A stretch of 23,477 nt of DNA from Apostichopus californicus (GCA_020650975.1 JAIPMN010005897.1:1-23477); one strand, 5' to 3'. Shown: positions 9,517-18,669, numbered from the stretch's first letter. The notes: generated from the sequence alone by a model not told the origin. Numbers and translations are program-made.

Positions 9517-9636
9517 ATGTTGATGAGTGCGCTTTGAACATTGACAACTGTACACAGGGCTGCAACAACACAGCAGGTGGATTCTTCTGCTACTGTTTTG
9601 AAGGTTTCCTTGACGACGGCAGTGGAGATTGTACAC
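9517..9636 (+). CDS. Exon 12: calcium-binding EGF module; its end seeds a minisatellite
   Basis: Acceptor tgtttag, donor gtgagt, 120 bases, phase 1-1. The start is DVDECALNIDNC. The hydroxylation motif is CNNTAGGFFCYC, and the last loop is FEGFLDDGSGDC. The exon ends in C, so the junction codon with exon 13 is CCG (Pro). Reading through the donor meets TAG at 9642. The final coding bases (ggcagtggagattgtacac) are the template for the repeat array that follows. Confidence 0.94.
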
Positions 9637-10445
9637 GTGAGTAGTTGTGAAACCAATGTTTAATACGAAGAGTTGGGGACATGAGCATTGGCAATGGAGA
9701 GTGTACCAAAGTTTAATACAAAGGGTTGGTGACACGAGCATTGGCTATGGAGAGTGTACCAAAGTTTAATACGAAGAACTCGGGACATGAGCATTGGCTA
9801 TGGAGAGTGTACCAATGTTTAATACAAAGGGTTGGTGACATGAGCATTGGCAATGGAGATTGTACACGTGAGTAGTTGTGAAACCAATGTTTAATACGAA
9901 GGGTTGGGGACATGAGCATTGGCAATGGAGAGTGTACCAAAGTTTAATACGAAGGGTTGGGGACATGAGCATTGGCTATGGAGAGTGTACCAATGTTTAA
10001 TACAAAGGGTTGGTGACATGAGCATTGGCAATGGAGATTGTACACGTGAGTAGTTGTGAAACCAACGTTTAATACAAAGGGTTGGGGACATGAGCATTGG
10101 CAATGGAGAGTGTACCAAAGTTTAATACGAAGGGTTGGGGACACGAGCATTGTCAATGGAGAGTGTACCAAAGTTTAATACGAAGGGTTGGGGACACGAG
10201 CATTGGCTATGGAGAGTGTACCAATGTTTAATACAAAGGGTTGGTGACATGAGCATTGGCAATGGAGATTATACACGCAAGTAGTTGTGAAACCAACATT
10301 TAATACCAGCATGGTTGATGACTGCATGAGCATTGTCGATGGAGTGTACAAAAGTTTAATACGAAGGGTTGGTGACATGAGCATTGGCAATGGAGAGTAT
10401 ATCAAAGTTTAATACTAAGGGTTGGGGACATGAGCATTGGGATTT
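9621..10445 (+). repeat. 53-base minisatellite derived from the exon 12 donor region, with higher-order order
   Basis: The marker gagcattg occurs at 9683, 9736, 9789, 9842, 9914, 9967, 10020, 10092, 10145, 10198, 10251, 10328, 10379 and 10432. Most steps are exactly 53 bases. Steps of 72 (77 once) occur where a monomer carries 19 extra bases with the donor sequence acacgtgagtag. The donor-containing block ggagattgtacacgtgagt lies at 9624 (true exon end), 9855 and 10033, with a mutated form at 10264, spaced 231, 178 and 231 bases. Open frames on the minus strand here are repeat shadows. Confidence 0.93.
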
Positions 10446-10675
10446 GTAACTTGGCAAGTCAGCTATTGTACCTTAAAAGATCAGATGTTTATGATTGTTT
10501 TATTAGTTTTGAGTGTATGAAAAGCAAAAAATGGAAATAGGCAAATTCTATTGGAATTACAATGCTTAATACGAGGGTTGATGACTTGAGCATTGGTATT
10601 TGTAAGTGGTGAGTCAGCTATTGTACCTTAAAAGAGCAGATGTTTATGATTGTTTAATTAGTTTGGAATCGGTTC
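10405..10675 (+). repeat. Degenerate 155-base duplication at the end of the minisatellite
   Basis: A block with taatac, gagcattgg and tcagctattgtaccttaaaag occurs twice; the cagctattgtacc element is at 10460 and 10615. Both copies continue into agatgtttatgattgttt. It is a diverged outward extension of the array, ending about 165 bases before exon 13. Confidence 0.8.
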
Positions 10676-10839
10676 TTGTTCGATATTGTTCTAATAGTGT
10701 GTGTACGTACCTCCTTAGCAGTTACTCCGTCAGAACAATTCCCGAAGCTGAAATGCACCACACTTGCCATTAATAATAAAAAATACACAAATCAGTTTCA
10801 CCTGCTGAAGTTGTTAAAATGTTGAATTTTCCTCTCCAG
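10676..10839 (+). other. End of intron 12
   Basis: Unique sequence between the repeat arrays and exon 13. Nothing recognised except the final pyrimidine tract. Confidence 0.75.
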
Positions 10840-10962
10840 CGCAAGTAAATTGCACCGTGGACAGATGCATCAACGGGCAGTGTGTCTACAACGGTGGCAA
10901 TGAGACCTGTTTATGCTACGAAGGCTATGAATTATCCGCTGACAACGAGACGCTCTGCATTG
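10840..10962 (+). CDS. Exon 13: EGF-like module without calcium signature
   Basis: Acceptor ctctccag, donor gtaaaa, 123 bases, phase 1-1. The start is PQVNCTVDRCINGQC, followed by VYNGGNETCLC and YEGYELSADNETLC. Six cysteines are present, but the D-x-[DN]-E start and the hydroxylation pattern are both missing. A short N-G-x-C second loop replaces them. Three N-linked sequons (NCT, NET, NET) are unusual for one module. It interrupts an otherwise calcium-binding row and may give a flexible hinge; that is inference. Confidence 0.92.
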
Positions 10963-11536
10963 GTAAAATTATAAATTTTGAACACAAAGTTAATTGCTTA
11001 GTTTCATCTTTGCAACCATACAAAGACTTTTTACCACAACAAATAGCAAATATCTTTATTATTAAATTAAAGATATAAAGAAGTTTGTGCCGAGGTGAGT
11101 ATTTTCATGGTTTCCAGGTGGAAATGTTTAAGGATTTGTGTTAAAACTTGAGTTAAGCAATCATTCTTTGACCTTTTTGTCCTTTACATACTGCAGCATC
11201 AAATTTCACCCTCCTACAACCTCAAACCCCCCACCCCTCCTACCCCTCATAAAAATGTAACCTCAAATGCAACGTACAAATATGTCATTTAAGAATGCTT
11301 TTTTAAGGGCATTCTTCATGTCTAACGGTCTGTGTGCTAAGCTATGTGCACCAACAGCAGTTTCTTTTGATGGGTGCTCTACATTTTAATGGGTAATTAC
11401 TCAACTAAAAGTGGTATTGAAATGTAACCTGCACATGTTAAGTGGTCTGTGTGAAATATCAAGGTTGATACTTTTGCTCAAAGATCCGTCTTTATAGCTG
11501 TTATAAACATACAAGGTTTTTTTCTTTCCCCTGCAG
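10963..11536 (+). other. Intron 13 content
   Basis: A C-rich stretch (11208-11250, with accccccacccctcctacccc) in otherwise AT-rich sequence. The pyrimidine tract before exon 14 is strong (tttttttctttcccctgcag). Confidence 0.78.
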
Positions 11537-11662
11537 ACATCAACGAGTGTCAAGGTTCTGATTTGAATATGTGTGAACAAGTCTGTATGAACACCGAGGG
11601 TGGTTATCTCTGCTCTTGCAATGCCGGATATAGACTGGCAGATAACGGAAGGACTTGCAACG
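11537..11662 (+). CDS. Exon 14: calcium-binding EGF module
   Basis: Acceptor ccctgcag, donor gtaaca, 126 bases, phase 1-1. The start is DINECQGSDLNMC. The hydroxylation motif is CMNTEGGYLCSC, and the last loop is NAGYRLADNGRTC. The EQV spacing between cysteines two and three is the short form shared with exon 11. Six cysteines. Confidence 0.94.
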
Positions 11663-12229
11663 GTAACATTTCTTTCATACTTTCATGTCGTGCTTTCTCA
11701 CTATAATTTTGTTTTCTTTATTTCTTTAATAAATATCTTTACACTCTAATATCTTTACACTCTAAAATTTGTCTTAAGAATTTTTGAGAAGATGTGGCTA
11801 AAATCAGACAGTTGTGACATTGTAACATACAGCCTAGAAACTTTGTAGCCGAGTGTTAAAGCATGCATGCATCTGTCAGTTTACTGCAGTCTGGGGGGAG
11901 GGGTGGGGAGGGGTGGGGGAGGGGTCTGGATCCGTTGGAGGTACGTACGTCTTCAACCTGAAGAATGTGCTGCTTTTCTGCTTTTATTTATCTGTGTAAT
12001 GATGATACAAGAAAACTTCGCCCTTCCACTTACTCATTTGCTCCCACCTCCCTTCATTGGCAATTCTGGCAAAATGTTACAGTTGGAAACTAGGTCTAAG
12101 CTATAATGGACACCATTTTCACTGGGTGTTTAAGTTGTAGTACCCCAACTGCCCAGTGTTTAATATCATTATCAGTTTTCTATTGTTTCCCCATTGTTTC
12201 TATTGTTTCTATTGTTTCCTCATTCACAG
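11663..12229 (+). other. Intron 14 content, with a strong G-quadruplex motif
   Basis: A small duplication of atctttacactcta lies near 11735-11764. At 11893-11924 six G-runs (6, 4, 4, 4, 5 and 4) are separated by single A or T bases, an ideal parallel quadruplex pattern on the transcribed-sense strand. The tract before exon 15 is built from tattgtttc repeats (12181-12220). Confidence 0.85.
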
Positions 12230-12355
12230 ACATCGATGAGTGTGCGGAAGACTCGGACGACTGTGATGAGGTTTCCTCTACCTGTATCAATGAAGTGGGC
12301 GGTTTCCGTTGTATGTGTAACGCAGGATTTGAAAGAAGGGGTGCAGTTTGTTCAG
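12230..12355 (+). CDS. Exon 15: calcium-binding EGF module
   Basis: Acceptor ttcacag, 126 bases, phase 1-1. The start is DIDECAEDSDDC. The hydroxylation motif is CINEVGGFRCMC, and the last loop is NAGFERRGAVC. The donor is gttaaa, a poor match to the consensus. The pyrimidine tract is a nine-base tandem repeat of the tattgtttc type. Confidence 0.92.
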
Positions 12356-13214
12356 GTTAAAATGTTTCTTCTTATCAGTCGGGATCAGTAAAATATCAGA
12401 TTCTTGTTTTTCATTTAATAGCAATAATAATAATAATCAGCAGTTATTTTTACGATGCTTTTAGCAACCACAAATGTAGGAGACACCCGCGAAAGCCTAT
12501 GGACTACAACTTACACATCGGGTGGCTTCCAATTCGACATTTGAACTGAAATTTGGAATCTTTTCAATTTAGAAAGTCATTTCAGATGGGGGAACCGTAG
12601 ATTGCTCTTGAAAAACCCACCTTCAAAACTCACAAAACCCACCTTACTATGCCACGTTACTATTCCACCGCATTTATCCACTCAGCCACAGCACCGGTGC
12701 TGATTTGTTTGGATTCATCTAATGGAGATGAATGTTCCACTTTTTTGTAGCCTTGAAATCGTTACGGAATAATACGTTGCTGATTCAGCTATTTAGTTGA
12801 ACAGTCAGGGAAACCTTTATACCTTACTGTCAATAGTGTGTAAGACTTTGTGCATGCTATCCACGGCAGCAGAAAAGACAATAGCGTAGAATAACAATAA
12901 AATGAAATAACAAAAGGATAAATGCAACAATATCATGTCATAAAAGTAAGGATCTACAGGTTCCATACTTGGTATGGAAATTTGTCTTTAAAATTTTTGC
13001 ATGAGAGTTTAGTTCTGTGGATGGTAGCTAATATGAAGACTATAATTAGGGATTTCAACAACAATAGAAAACATACAACAATAGTATAAATACAACAATA
13101 GAATAAATACAACAATAGAGTAAGAACAATAGCTCAAGAATTAGGACCACAAGAGGTAGTCTAGGAGGAACTCCACCCAACTGTATTGTTCGATTCCTGT
13201 TTTCATCCTCACAG
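12356..13214 (+). other. Intron 15 content
   Basis: Contains a minisatellite of 17-18 base units of the type tacaacaatagaataaa (13058-13132). A less AT-rich patch at 12475-12560 is of unknown origin. A minus-strand open frame at 13055-13255 is a repeat shadow. Confidence 0.78.
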
Positions 13215-13334
13215 ATGTTAACGAATGCCTGGGAGAGAATGATTGCAGTGCGCAAGCCAGTTGCACAAACATGTTTGGATCGTACGTGTGTACATGCAAT
13301 GAGGGGTACGACGGCAATGGCCAGATCTGTGTCG
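13215..13334 (+). CDS. Exon 16: calcium-binding EGF module
   Basis: Acceptor cctcacag, donor gtgagt, 120 bases, phase 1-1. The start is DVNECLGENDC. The hydroxylation motif is CTNMFGSYVCTC, and the last loop is NEGYDGNGQIC. Six cysteines; closely similar to exons 17 and 18, suggesting local exon duplication. Confidence 0.94.
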
Positions 13335-13962
13335 GTGAGTCGGTGTTAAAATAGTAGTGTACATGCTACTATAGGTCATCGGTATTTGAACCCAAATTTT
13401 TAGAATGTTTAAAGTTGCTAGAAAGTTTGAACAGTACTCTCTTGGAATTTCTTATTCTCCATATCATTCAAAAAATTGTTAGAATAGAGAATTCAATATA
13501 TCAGTGTGGATGACTGGTTTTGGAATGGCCGTAAATATGTTTGTTTAAATTTAGAGCATGGGTGACCGCTATCCGCCATTTTGGGCATACTTTGAGGGCA
13601 ACACCAACGACCCATAAGCATGCACGCAGGTCGACTGCGCGAAAGCAAACTCGTTCCGTCCAAATGCATGGAAATATTTCATCTTATCGAAGTTGTGTAT
13701 TCTGCTGGTTGGGTTTTTTGGTCTCTTGATTTTCAGGAAACAATTTCAGTTTTGAATGGAAAAATAAGGCAAGCTCAACAAAATTTGCTATTAACTTAGC
13801 TGAGTGTCTGAATCTTGGTTCTGATAGTTTTCGGTTGCAGTGATTTCTATCCTACTGGATAGATCAACTTGCCAAAAATGTCTTCACTTTTTTATATTTT
13901 GCTACGGAGAGACATAAACGCTGATCTGACGAATCCTAATTTTCTCTATCTTTCTGCTTCAG
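13335..13962 (+). other. Intron 16 content
   Basis: A G+C-richer island at about 13550-13690 (around cgaaagcaaactcgttccgt) stands out from AT-rich flanks and may be an old dispersed repeat. No terminal repeats or domains were seen. Confidence 0.6.
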
Positions 13963-14082
13963 ATATTAATGAATGTGCTGGCGTCGGAATGTGTGACGTC
14001 TTTGCCGATTGCTCCAACACTGCTGGGTCGTTTGTTTGTACATGTAATGAAGGCTTCGGGGGCAATGGATTATTTTGTTTAG
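13963..14082 (+). CDS. Exon 17: calcium-binding EGF module
   Basis: Acceptor tgcttcag, donor gtcagt, 120 bases, phase 1-1. The start is DINECAGVGMC. The hydroxylation motif is CSNTAGSFVCTC, and the last loop is NEGFGGNGLFC. CSNTAGSF-x-CTCN is shared with exon 18, so the two are probable recent sister exons. Six cysteines. Confidence 0.94.
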   Translation: MLMNVLASECVTSLPIAPTLLGRLFVHVMKASGAMDYFV

Positions 14083-14708
14083 GTCAGTATTTCTTCCCAT
14101 TACATCAGTAACCATGATAAGAATTTTTATTTAAAGCAACCCCCCCCCCCTCCCAGGATATGATGTTTTTCCCATCCATTTACTTGTCCGTCGTTTGCCT
14201 CTGAAGAAGATTTCTGTTGCAATCGAATGGTCCAGGTCAGGTCAGGTCAGGTCAGGTCAAATTTTATAACAGTAACTTTTATGCCTTCAATGTGGCATAT
14301 TGTTCTGATATGAAATTGCATCACCATTTGCATCTTACACTAGTTGAAGTGTGGAACAACGAGAGAAGATAATTAAATGCAAATATTAAAGTTGGCATCA
14401 ATATCTTTTATGAAATGGGATTATACCATACTATACTAAAAATGATAATGTTTTGATTATTTATAAACACCTAAATTCAGGGGTTTCACAAAGATTTTTA
14501 AAAAATGAATTATTTTCCTTTTGCTTTCAATGCATTATGGGAGCAATTATGTTGTTGTCATGGTGACTTAGACAGAGGAAGACAAGTCTCTCTCTACTCT
14601 GATGTATTGCCATGCCTGTGCAGTTTAAAACACTGTGGAGATTTGTATATTAAAGATCTATGGGAAATCGGGTTTCATCAGTTGTCGTTTTGCTCTCGTC
14701 TCTTTCAG
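14083..14708 (+). other. Intron 17 content
   Basis: A C-run at 14140-14149 and a five-unit AGGTC microsatellite at about 14234-14258. The remainder is AT-rich. Part of the open frame over 14505-14909 is intron; the rest is exon 18 read in the wrong frame. Confidence 0.8.
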
Positions 14709-14834
14709 ATATTGACGAATGTGCTACCAGTTTCTTTTCAAACTGCTCGATTAATGCGAACTGTTCAAACACCGCTGGGTCTTTCATGTGTACCTGTAAC
14801 GATGGTTATGAAGGCAATGGGCAGACGTGTGTCA
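14709..14834 (+). CDS. Exon 18: calcium-binding EGF module
   Basis: Acceptor ctttcag, donor gtgagt, 126 bases, phase 1-1. The start is DIDECATSFFSNC. The hydroxylation motif is CSNTAGSFMCTC, and the last loop is NDGYEGNGQTC. The exon ends in A, so the first residue of the next module is Asn (NVNEC) instead of Asp, a conservative change in a Ca2+ ligand position. Six cysteines. Confidence 0.94.
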
Positions 14835-15162
14835 GTGAGTACCAGCATTGACCAGAATCTTAACGATTTGACTGGCGACTTCTTAAATTCTTCCTTTCTG
14901 TTTCATTAGTGCACGACTTCATAGCTTTGAAAATTTGAAATTACGACGTAAAACTTTGGTAAAGCAAAAGTTATGTTATCGGAGAATATCGTCAATAACT
15001 TGCTGTAAAAGTTCAGGCAAAATGATGAGCAGGCTACTTGGACTGAAGGGAAATCCAAATATATCACATCAGTGTCACATCAGTGTCACCTCCCAGTTGT
15101 GTATAGCTAAAAGTTTTCCTCCCATAATGTTATGGTTTGTTTCTACCCTCTCCCTTATACAG
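14835..15162 (+). other. Intron 18 content
   Basis: 328 bases, with a small tandem duplication of tcacatcagtg (about 15064-15085). Nothing else recognised. Confidence 0.78.
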
Positions 15163-15300
15163 ATGTTAATGAATGTAGCCTACCCACAAGCGATCCTAGG
15201 GCAGCCGACTGTCATCCTAACGCGATTTGTATGGACTCGGATGGCAGCTACCAGTGCGACTGCGATACTGGCTACACGGGCAGCGGCACAGTTTGCAAAG
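15163..15300 (+). CDS. Exon 19: calcium-binding EGF module with long first loops
   Basis: Acceptor ttatacag, 138 bases, phase 1-1. The start is NVNECSLPTSDPRAADC. The hydroxylation motif is CMDSDGSYQCDC, and the last loop is DTGYTGSGTVC. The donor is gtttgc, far from consensus. It lies in a small direct repeat (gtttgca before and after the junction). Phase and homology still place the border here. Confidence 0.91.
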
Positions 15301-15623
15301 GTTTGCACGCTTAACCTTCCATGTATTCTCTTTTCGGGGCCGATAATGCGGAACACCAAAAACAAAAAATCTTGGGTTTCATTGCTTTTAAAGGAACATT
15401 CACAGTAGTTTAAATATGCAAGAAAAGAATTTATGAACCTCTCCTGCAAATGAAACTGATGGATTTGTGTTTCAGACTGTTGGCGACAGATGTGGTCATG
15501 AAATTATGTAAAGAAATATATACAATTTGATTTGACATTTCCTATCACCTAATTTTTTTTTGGGGGGGGGAGGGGGAAATATACAGACTAATAAAGTGGC
15601 ATCTTTTGTGGCTTATTTCACAG
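15301..15623 (+). other. Intron 19 content
   Basis: A T-run directly followed by a G-run (about 15552-15576) lies 50 bases before exon 20. Otherwise featureless. Confidence 0.78.
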
Positions 15624-15869
15624 ACGTCAATGAATGCCAGACAATCAATGGATGCATAGGCAATAGTACCTGTAGCAACTCAGTTGGGAGTTATCTGTGT
15701 ACCTGCAATGACGGTTACCGTGGTGATGGATTCGTACTTTGCGAAGACATTGACGAATGTGCAGAAAATTCTGATGGGTGCAGCAGTGTTGCCACGTGTG
15801 ATAATTATATCGGAGGTTTTACTTGCACCTGTGACACTGGATACAGTGGCAATGGATTCACCTGTACAG
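15624..15869 (+). CDS. Exon 20: two calcium-binding EGF modules in one exon
   Basis: Acceptor tttcacag, donor gttagt, 246 bases, phase 1-1. Module one runs from DVNECQTINGC to GDGFVLC and module two from DIDECAENSDGC to GNGFTC. They join as CEDIDEC with no intron. Hydroxylation motifs are CSNSVGSYLCTC and CDNYIGGFTCTC. This is the second two-module exon in the gene. A 35-base minisatellite starts about 10 bases after the donor. Confidence 0.94.
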
Positions 15870-15879
15870 GTTAGTTGGG

Positions 15880-16260
15880 ATTGATGCATTTGTTAAATAG
15901 TAGATGTAGTTGTTGAATAGTTGATAGTTGAATATTAGATACATTTGTTGAAAAGTTGATAGTTGAATATTAGATACATTTGTTTAATGTAGTTGTTGCA
16001 TAGTTGATAGTTGAATATTAGATGCATTTGTTGAAAAGTTGAGTAGTAGATGTAGTTGTTGAAAAGTTGATAGTTGAATATCAGATACATTTGTTGAAAA
16101 GTTGATAGTTGAATTGTAGATACATTTGTTGAAAAGTTGATAGTTGAATAGTAGATACATTTGTTTAATAGTTAATATATGATAGTTGAATAGTAGATGC
16201 ATTTGTTGAATAATTGATAGTTGAGCAGTTGGTTGTATTTGTTGAATAGTTCTCTTATAA
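15880..16260 (+). repeat. 35-base AT-rich minisatellite next to the exon 20 donor
   Basis: Around ten imperfect units of the type gttgatagttgaatagtag followed by atacatttgttgaaaa. Some units are rearranged (for example tgtagttgttgcatag). The open frame on the minus strand over 15984-16304 is a translation of this repeat, not a gene. Confidence 0.88.
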
Positions 16261-16603
16261 AGTTGATATGTCCATTGTTCAATTAGTTTTCTCCTTTTTT
16301 TCATGTCTTCTATTAGTTTTTGAAATTTTTCAGCCGGTCTTCCACAATAATCCCTTGTTCGTTTATTTAATATTATCTAAAAGTCATATTTCTCTCAACA
16401 TCCCCTTCCCTGGAGCTGTTTGGATTGTATCAGTTGAAATTTTGATGAGGTCCGTAATTTAACGGGTGTGCAAGCAACCGTGGCTTCTGATTGGCAGCCT
16501 CCAGCAAAGATATGGCTATATATGGATTGCCACGAAGTAAGGGCCCGGTTGGATAGCCACTAGGACAGTGAAACATTGTTGTATTTTCTGTCCTAAATTT
16601 CAG
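16261..16603 (+). other. End of intron 20
   Basis: Unique sequence after the 35-base repeat. A G+C-richer patch at 16460-16570 has no recognisable identity. Confidence 0.7.
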
Positions 16604-16735
16604 ATGTCAATGAATGTGGAGGCAGTGATGACTGTCACCCTTTGGCGGATTGCTCTAATACGATAGGCAGCTACTTCTGCACCTGTCAGCCTGGGTTCCT
16701 CTCTGTCAGTACGATAACTGGAAGAGATTGTAATG
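16604..16735 (+). CDS. Exon 21: calcium-binding EGF module
   Basis: Acceptor aatttcag, donor gtgagt, 132 bases, phase 1-1. The start is DVNECGGSDDC. The hydroxylation motif is CSNTIGSYFCTC, and the last loop is QPGFLSVSTITGRDC, the extended fibrillin-like form. Six cysteines. Confidence 0.94.
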
Positions 16736-17673
16736 GTGAGTGTTCCTCTCAATACAGAGAATCTAAAAATAAAATAAATACATCAAAATAAAACAAAACT
16801 GTTAGCAAACTGCTTATCCACTAGAGAGCCTGTGTAAGAGAATGTGTAAAAGTAAGCTGGCCTGACGTTTCGATCCTAGCAGGATCTTCTTCAAAGGCTG
16901 AATGACAAGTAACAGTAACAGAAGGGACAAAAACACGCACAGAATACAGACAGGTTAATGAGCATGGTGAACACAAAGAGATAGATGTAAGGGGATTAGT
17001 AGACAAGAGCATCAAACATCAAATGTGCACATTTTCCGCTTTCTGTGTCGCCAAAGTTGATTAATTCAGAATATCCTATTTTCTTATATATTAAGGTTCT
17101 TTCCTCATCAGTTTCACGGATCACTAAAATTTTCAGCCCAACTTGTACATATAGTTTCCACATCATTAATTGTAGTAAGCACTGAAAAGTACTTACCAGC
17201 AATACGAGAATGGCATGCGGAACACTTAGCATTAACACTAATTACTAAGGGAATGCAGTGTCTTACATACCATAAACACATATGGTAACTTTGATAAACA
17301 TTTGATGTATTTTCTAGTATCCTGTATATACCATTACTGCACTGTTTTGTATGTCTATGTATATGCGAAATATATTAACTGAACTGAACTAGTTGCACTA
17401 AAACCATAAGTAGAGTTTTGTGGGTTGTTTGAGCTCAATAGGGAAGCAGACTTTTTTATTTTATTTTTTAATATTTTTTATTATAATGTTATGGTAGCAG
17501 ATGACAACTAGCAGCAGTAACAATTAGTTCCATTTTGTGTTCATAAATAATTAAGTTCATTCTTAATTTATGAAGGAAATTAGCCACAAATATTTGAAAT
17601 AATCTTGGTCTTTCTAACAGACAATCTGCTATATTCTATGTCTCTCTTCTCCTTTCTCATTCTGTCTCTTAAG
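16736..17673 (+). other. Intron 21 content
   Basis: The first half (16820-17390) looks like a dispersed repeat and includes a hairpin listed separately. The second half is T-rich (17450-17480) and leads to the pyrimidine tract of exon 22. The minus-strand open frames at 16821-17015 and 16996-17238 have no recognised domain. Confidence 0.6.
16857..16899 (-). mobile_element. Hairpin of a probable dispersed element (hammerhead-like layout)
   Basis: On the minus strand the order is GCCT, TTGAAGAA, a six-pair hairpin GATCCT-GCT-AGGATC, GAAAC, GTC, AGGC. GCCT and AGGC can pair as an outer stem. Stem, TGAnGA-like core, second stem, GAAA and GUC follow the order of a hammerhead ribozyme. However, the invariant C before UGA is U here, and one extra A sits before the inner stem, so activity is unlikely. 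Phrases of this kind (gacgtttcgatcct) recur in animal retroelements. Confidence 0.4.
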
Positions 17674-17790
17674 ATTTTAATGAGTGCATCCTGGATCCAT
17701 GCGGAACCAATGAAGTCTGCCTCAATAACTTTGGCTCGTACTTCTGCACATGCGCAGATGGATACGAATTGGTCAATGGCACATGCGCAG
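17674..17790 (+). CDS. Exon 22: calcium-binding EGF module
   Basis: Acceptor tctcttaag (AAG instead of the usual CAG/TAG) behind a good pyrimidine tract; donor gtaagg. 117 bases, phase 1-1, the shortest single-module exon. The start is DFNECILDPC. The hydroxylation motif is CLNNFGSYFCTC, and the last loop is ADGYELVNGTC with an NGT sequon. Six cysteines. Confidence 0.93.
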
Positions 17791-18096
17791 GTAAGGCAAA
17801 TCAAATAAACATATCACTTGCCTAAATACTATTAGAAAACAGTAACAAAGTGTGACATGAGTTAATCTGTTTTCATTTTGGTTCAAGGAACTCCAAACCA
17901 TCACTCTAACTGATTCGTTCTCCGCAGAACAAACGACAGATCTTTAGCCATTTGAGATTGTTGCAGCGTCCCGGCCCCATGCATGCATAGGGAATGCTGA
18001 CAATATTAAATAACCCGGGATAGCGCCACCCATTGTATTGCGACCTATGTCTCTTTAATTGTTTTCGATTCATCCCTGTATCGCTTCTCTCTCTAG
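17791..18096 (+). other. Intron 22 content
   Basis: 306 bases; the part at 17900-18030 is richer in G+C (gcagcgtcccggcccc) and contains atgcatgcat. No identity recognised. Confidence 0.7.
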
Positions 18097-18219
18097 ATAT
18101 CGACGAATGTTTGGCGAGACCCTGTCAGAATGTGACCAATTCTCGTTGCGAGAATACTATGGGAGGCTACAATTGTATTTGCCAAACAGGATTTTACAGC
18201 ATGGATGGTGCCTGTAATT
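18097..18219 (+). CDS. Exon 23: last EGF module before the first SEA domain
   Basis: Acceptor tctctag, donor gtaagt, 123 bases, phase 1-1. The start is DIDECLARPC. The hydroxylation motif is CENTMGGYNCIC, and the last loop is QTGFYSMDGAC. The final T joins CT of exon 24 to give Ser, so the SEA domain begins two residues after the last cysteine. One NVT sequon. Six cysteines. Confidence 0.94.
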
Positions 18220-18669
18220 GTAAGTTTCTTGTAACACAATTCTTAAGATCAATCCATCTGTAAATGGAAACAGCACACCACCAGACACCCATCCCACCCC
18301 CCCCCCTTACCCCTAATGGCTTTCTTCATCCCTCCATTCCTCTTCCAATCCCCTCTTCTTATCCCTCCCCAATCCTTTCCCACTATTTTCCTTCAATTTG
18401 TGCACAAGTGCTACGTACAAACTGAATCACAGACATCAAGGTAGCACTCACTCAACTGTTGCCAGATGCAATTTATCACATTTTTTTGAAACATTTCAGA
18501 TTTCAAAAAATCGATCTCTATTTTATCAAAGTGCTATCCCAGATGGCTTCCATCTGTGAAAGCTTTACTTGTTTAAAAAAAGCCTTAGTTTTGAATTTTT
18601 AAATTTTTTGAATTTTTTGAATTTTTGAAATTTTTGAATTTTTTTGAATTTTTTTGTTTTGTTTTTCAG
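18220..18669 (+). other. Intron 23 content, with gaattttt repeat forming the acceptor tract
   Basis: A C-rich block (18280-18390) is followed by an imperfect gaattttt microsatellite (18590-18655) that runs straight into the acceptor of exon 24. Confidence 0.82.

Noticed and set aside
9487-10405. Several minus-strand open frames of 68-84 codons with repeated SPLPMLMSPTL-type text
   Set aside because: They are translations of the 53-base minisatellite in different registers and change with each unit.
14505-14909. 134-codon open frame over exon 18
   Set aside because: It reads exon 18 in the wrong frame; the correct frame gives a clear EGF module with matching splice phases.
14935-15408. 157-codon open frame, the longest in the window, over exon 19
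   Set aside because: Wrong frame through exon 19; no domain and no coding bias outside the exon.
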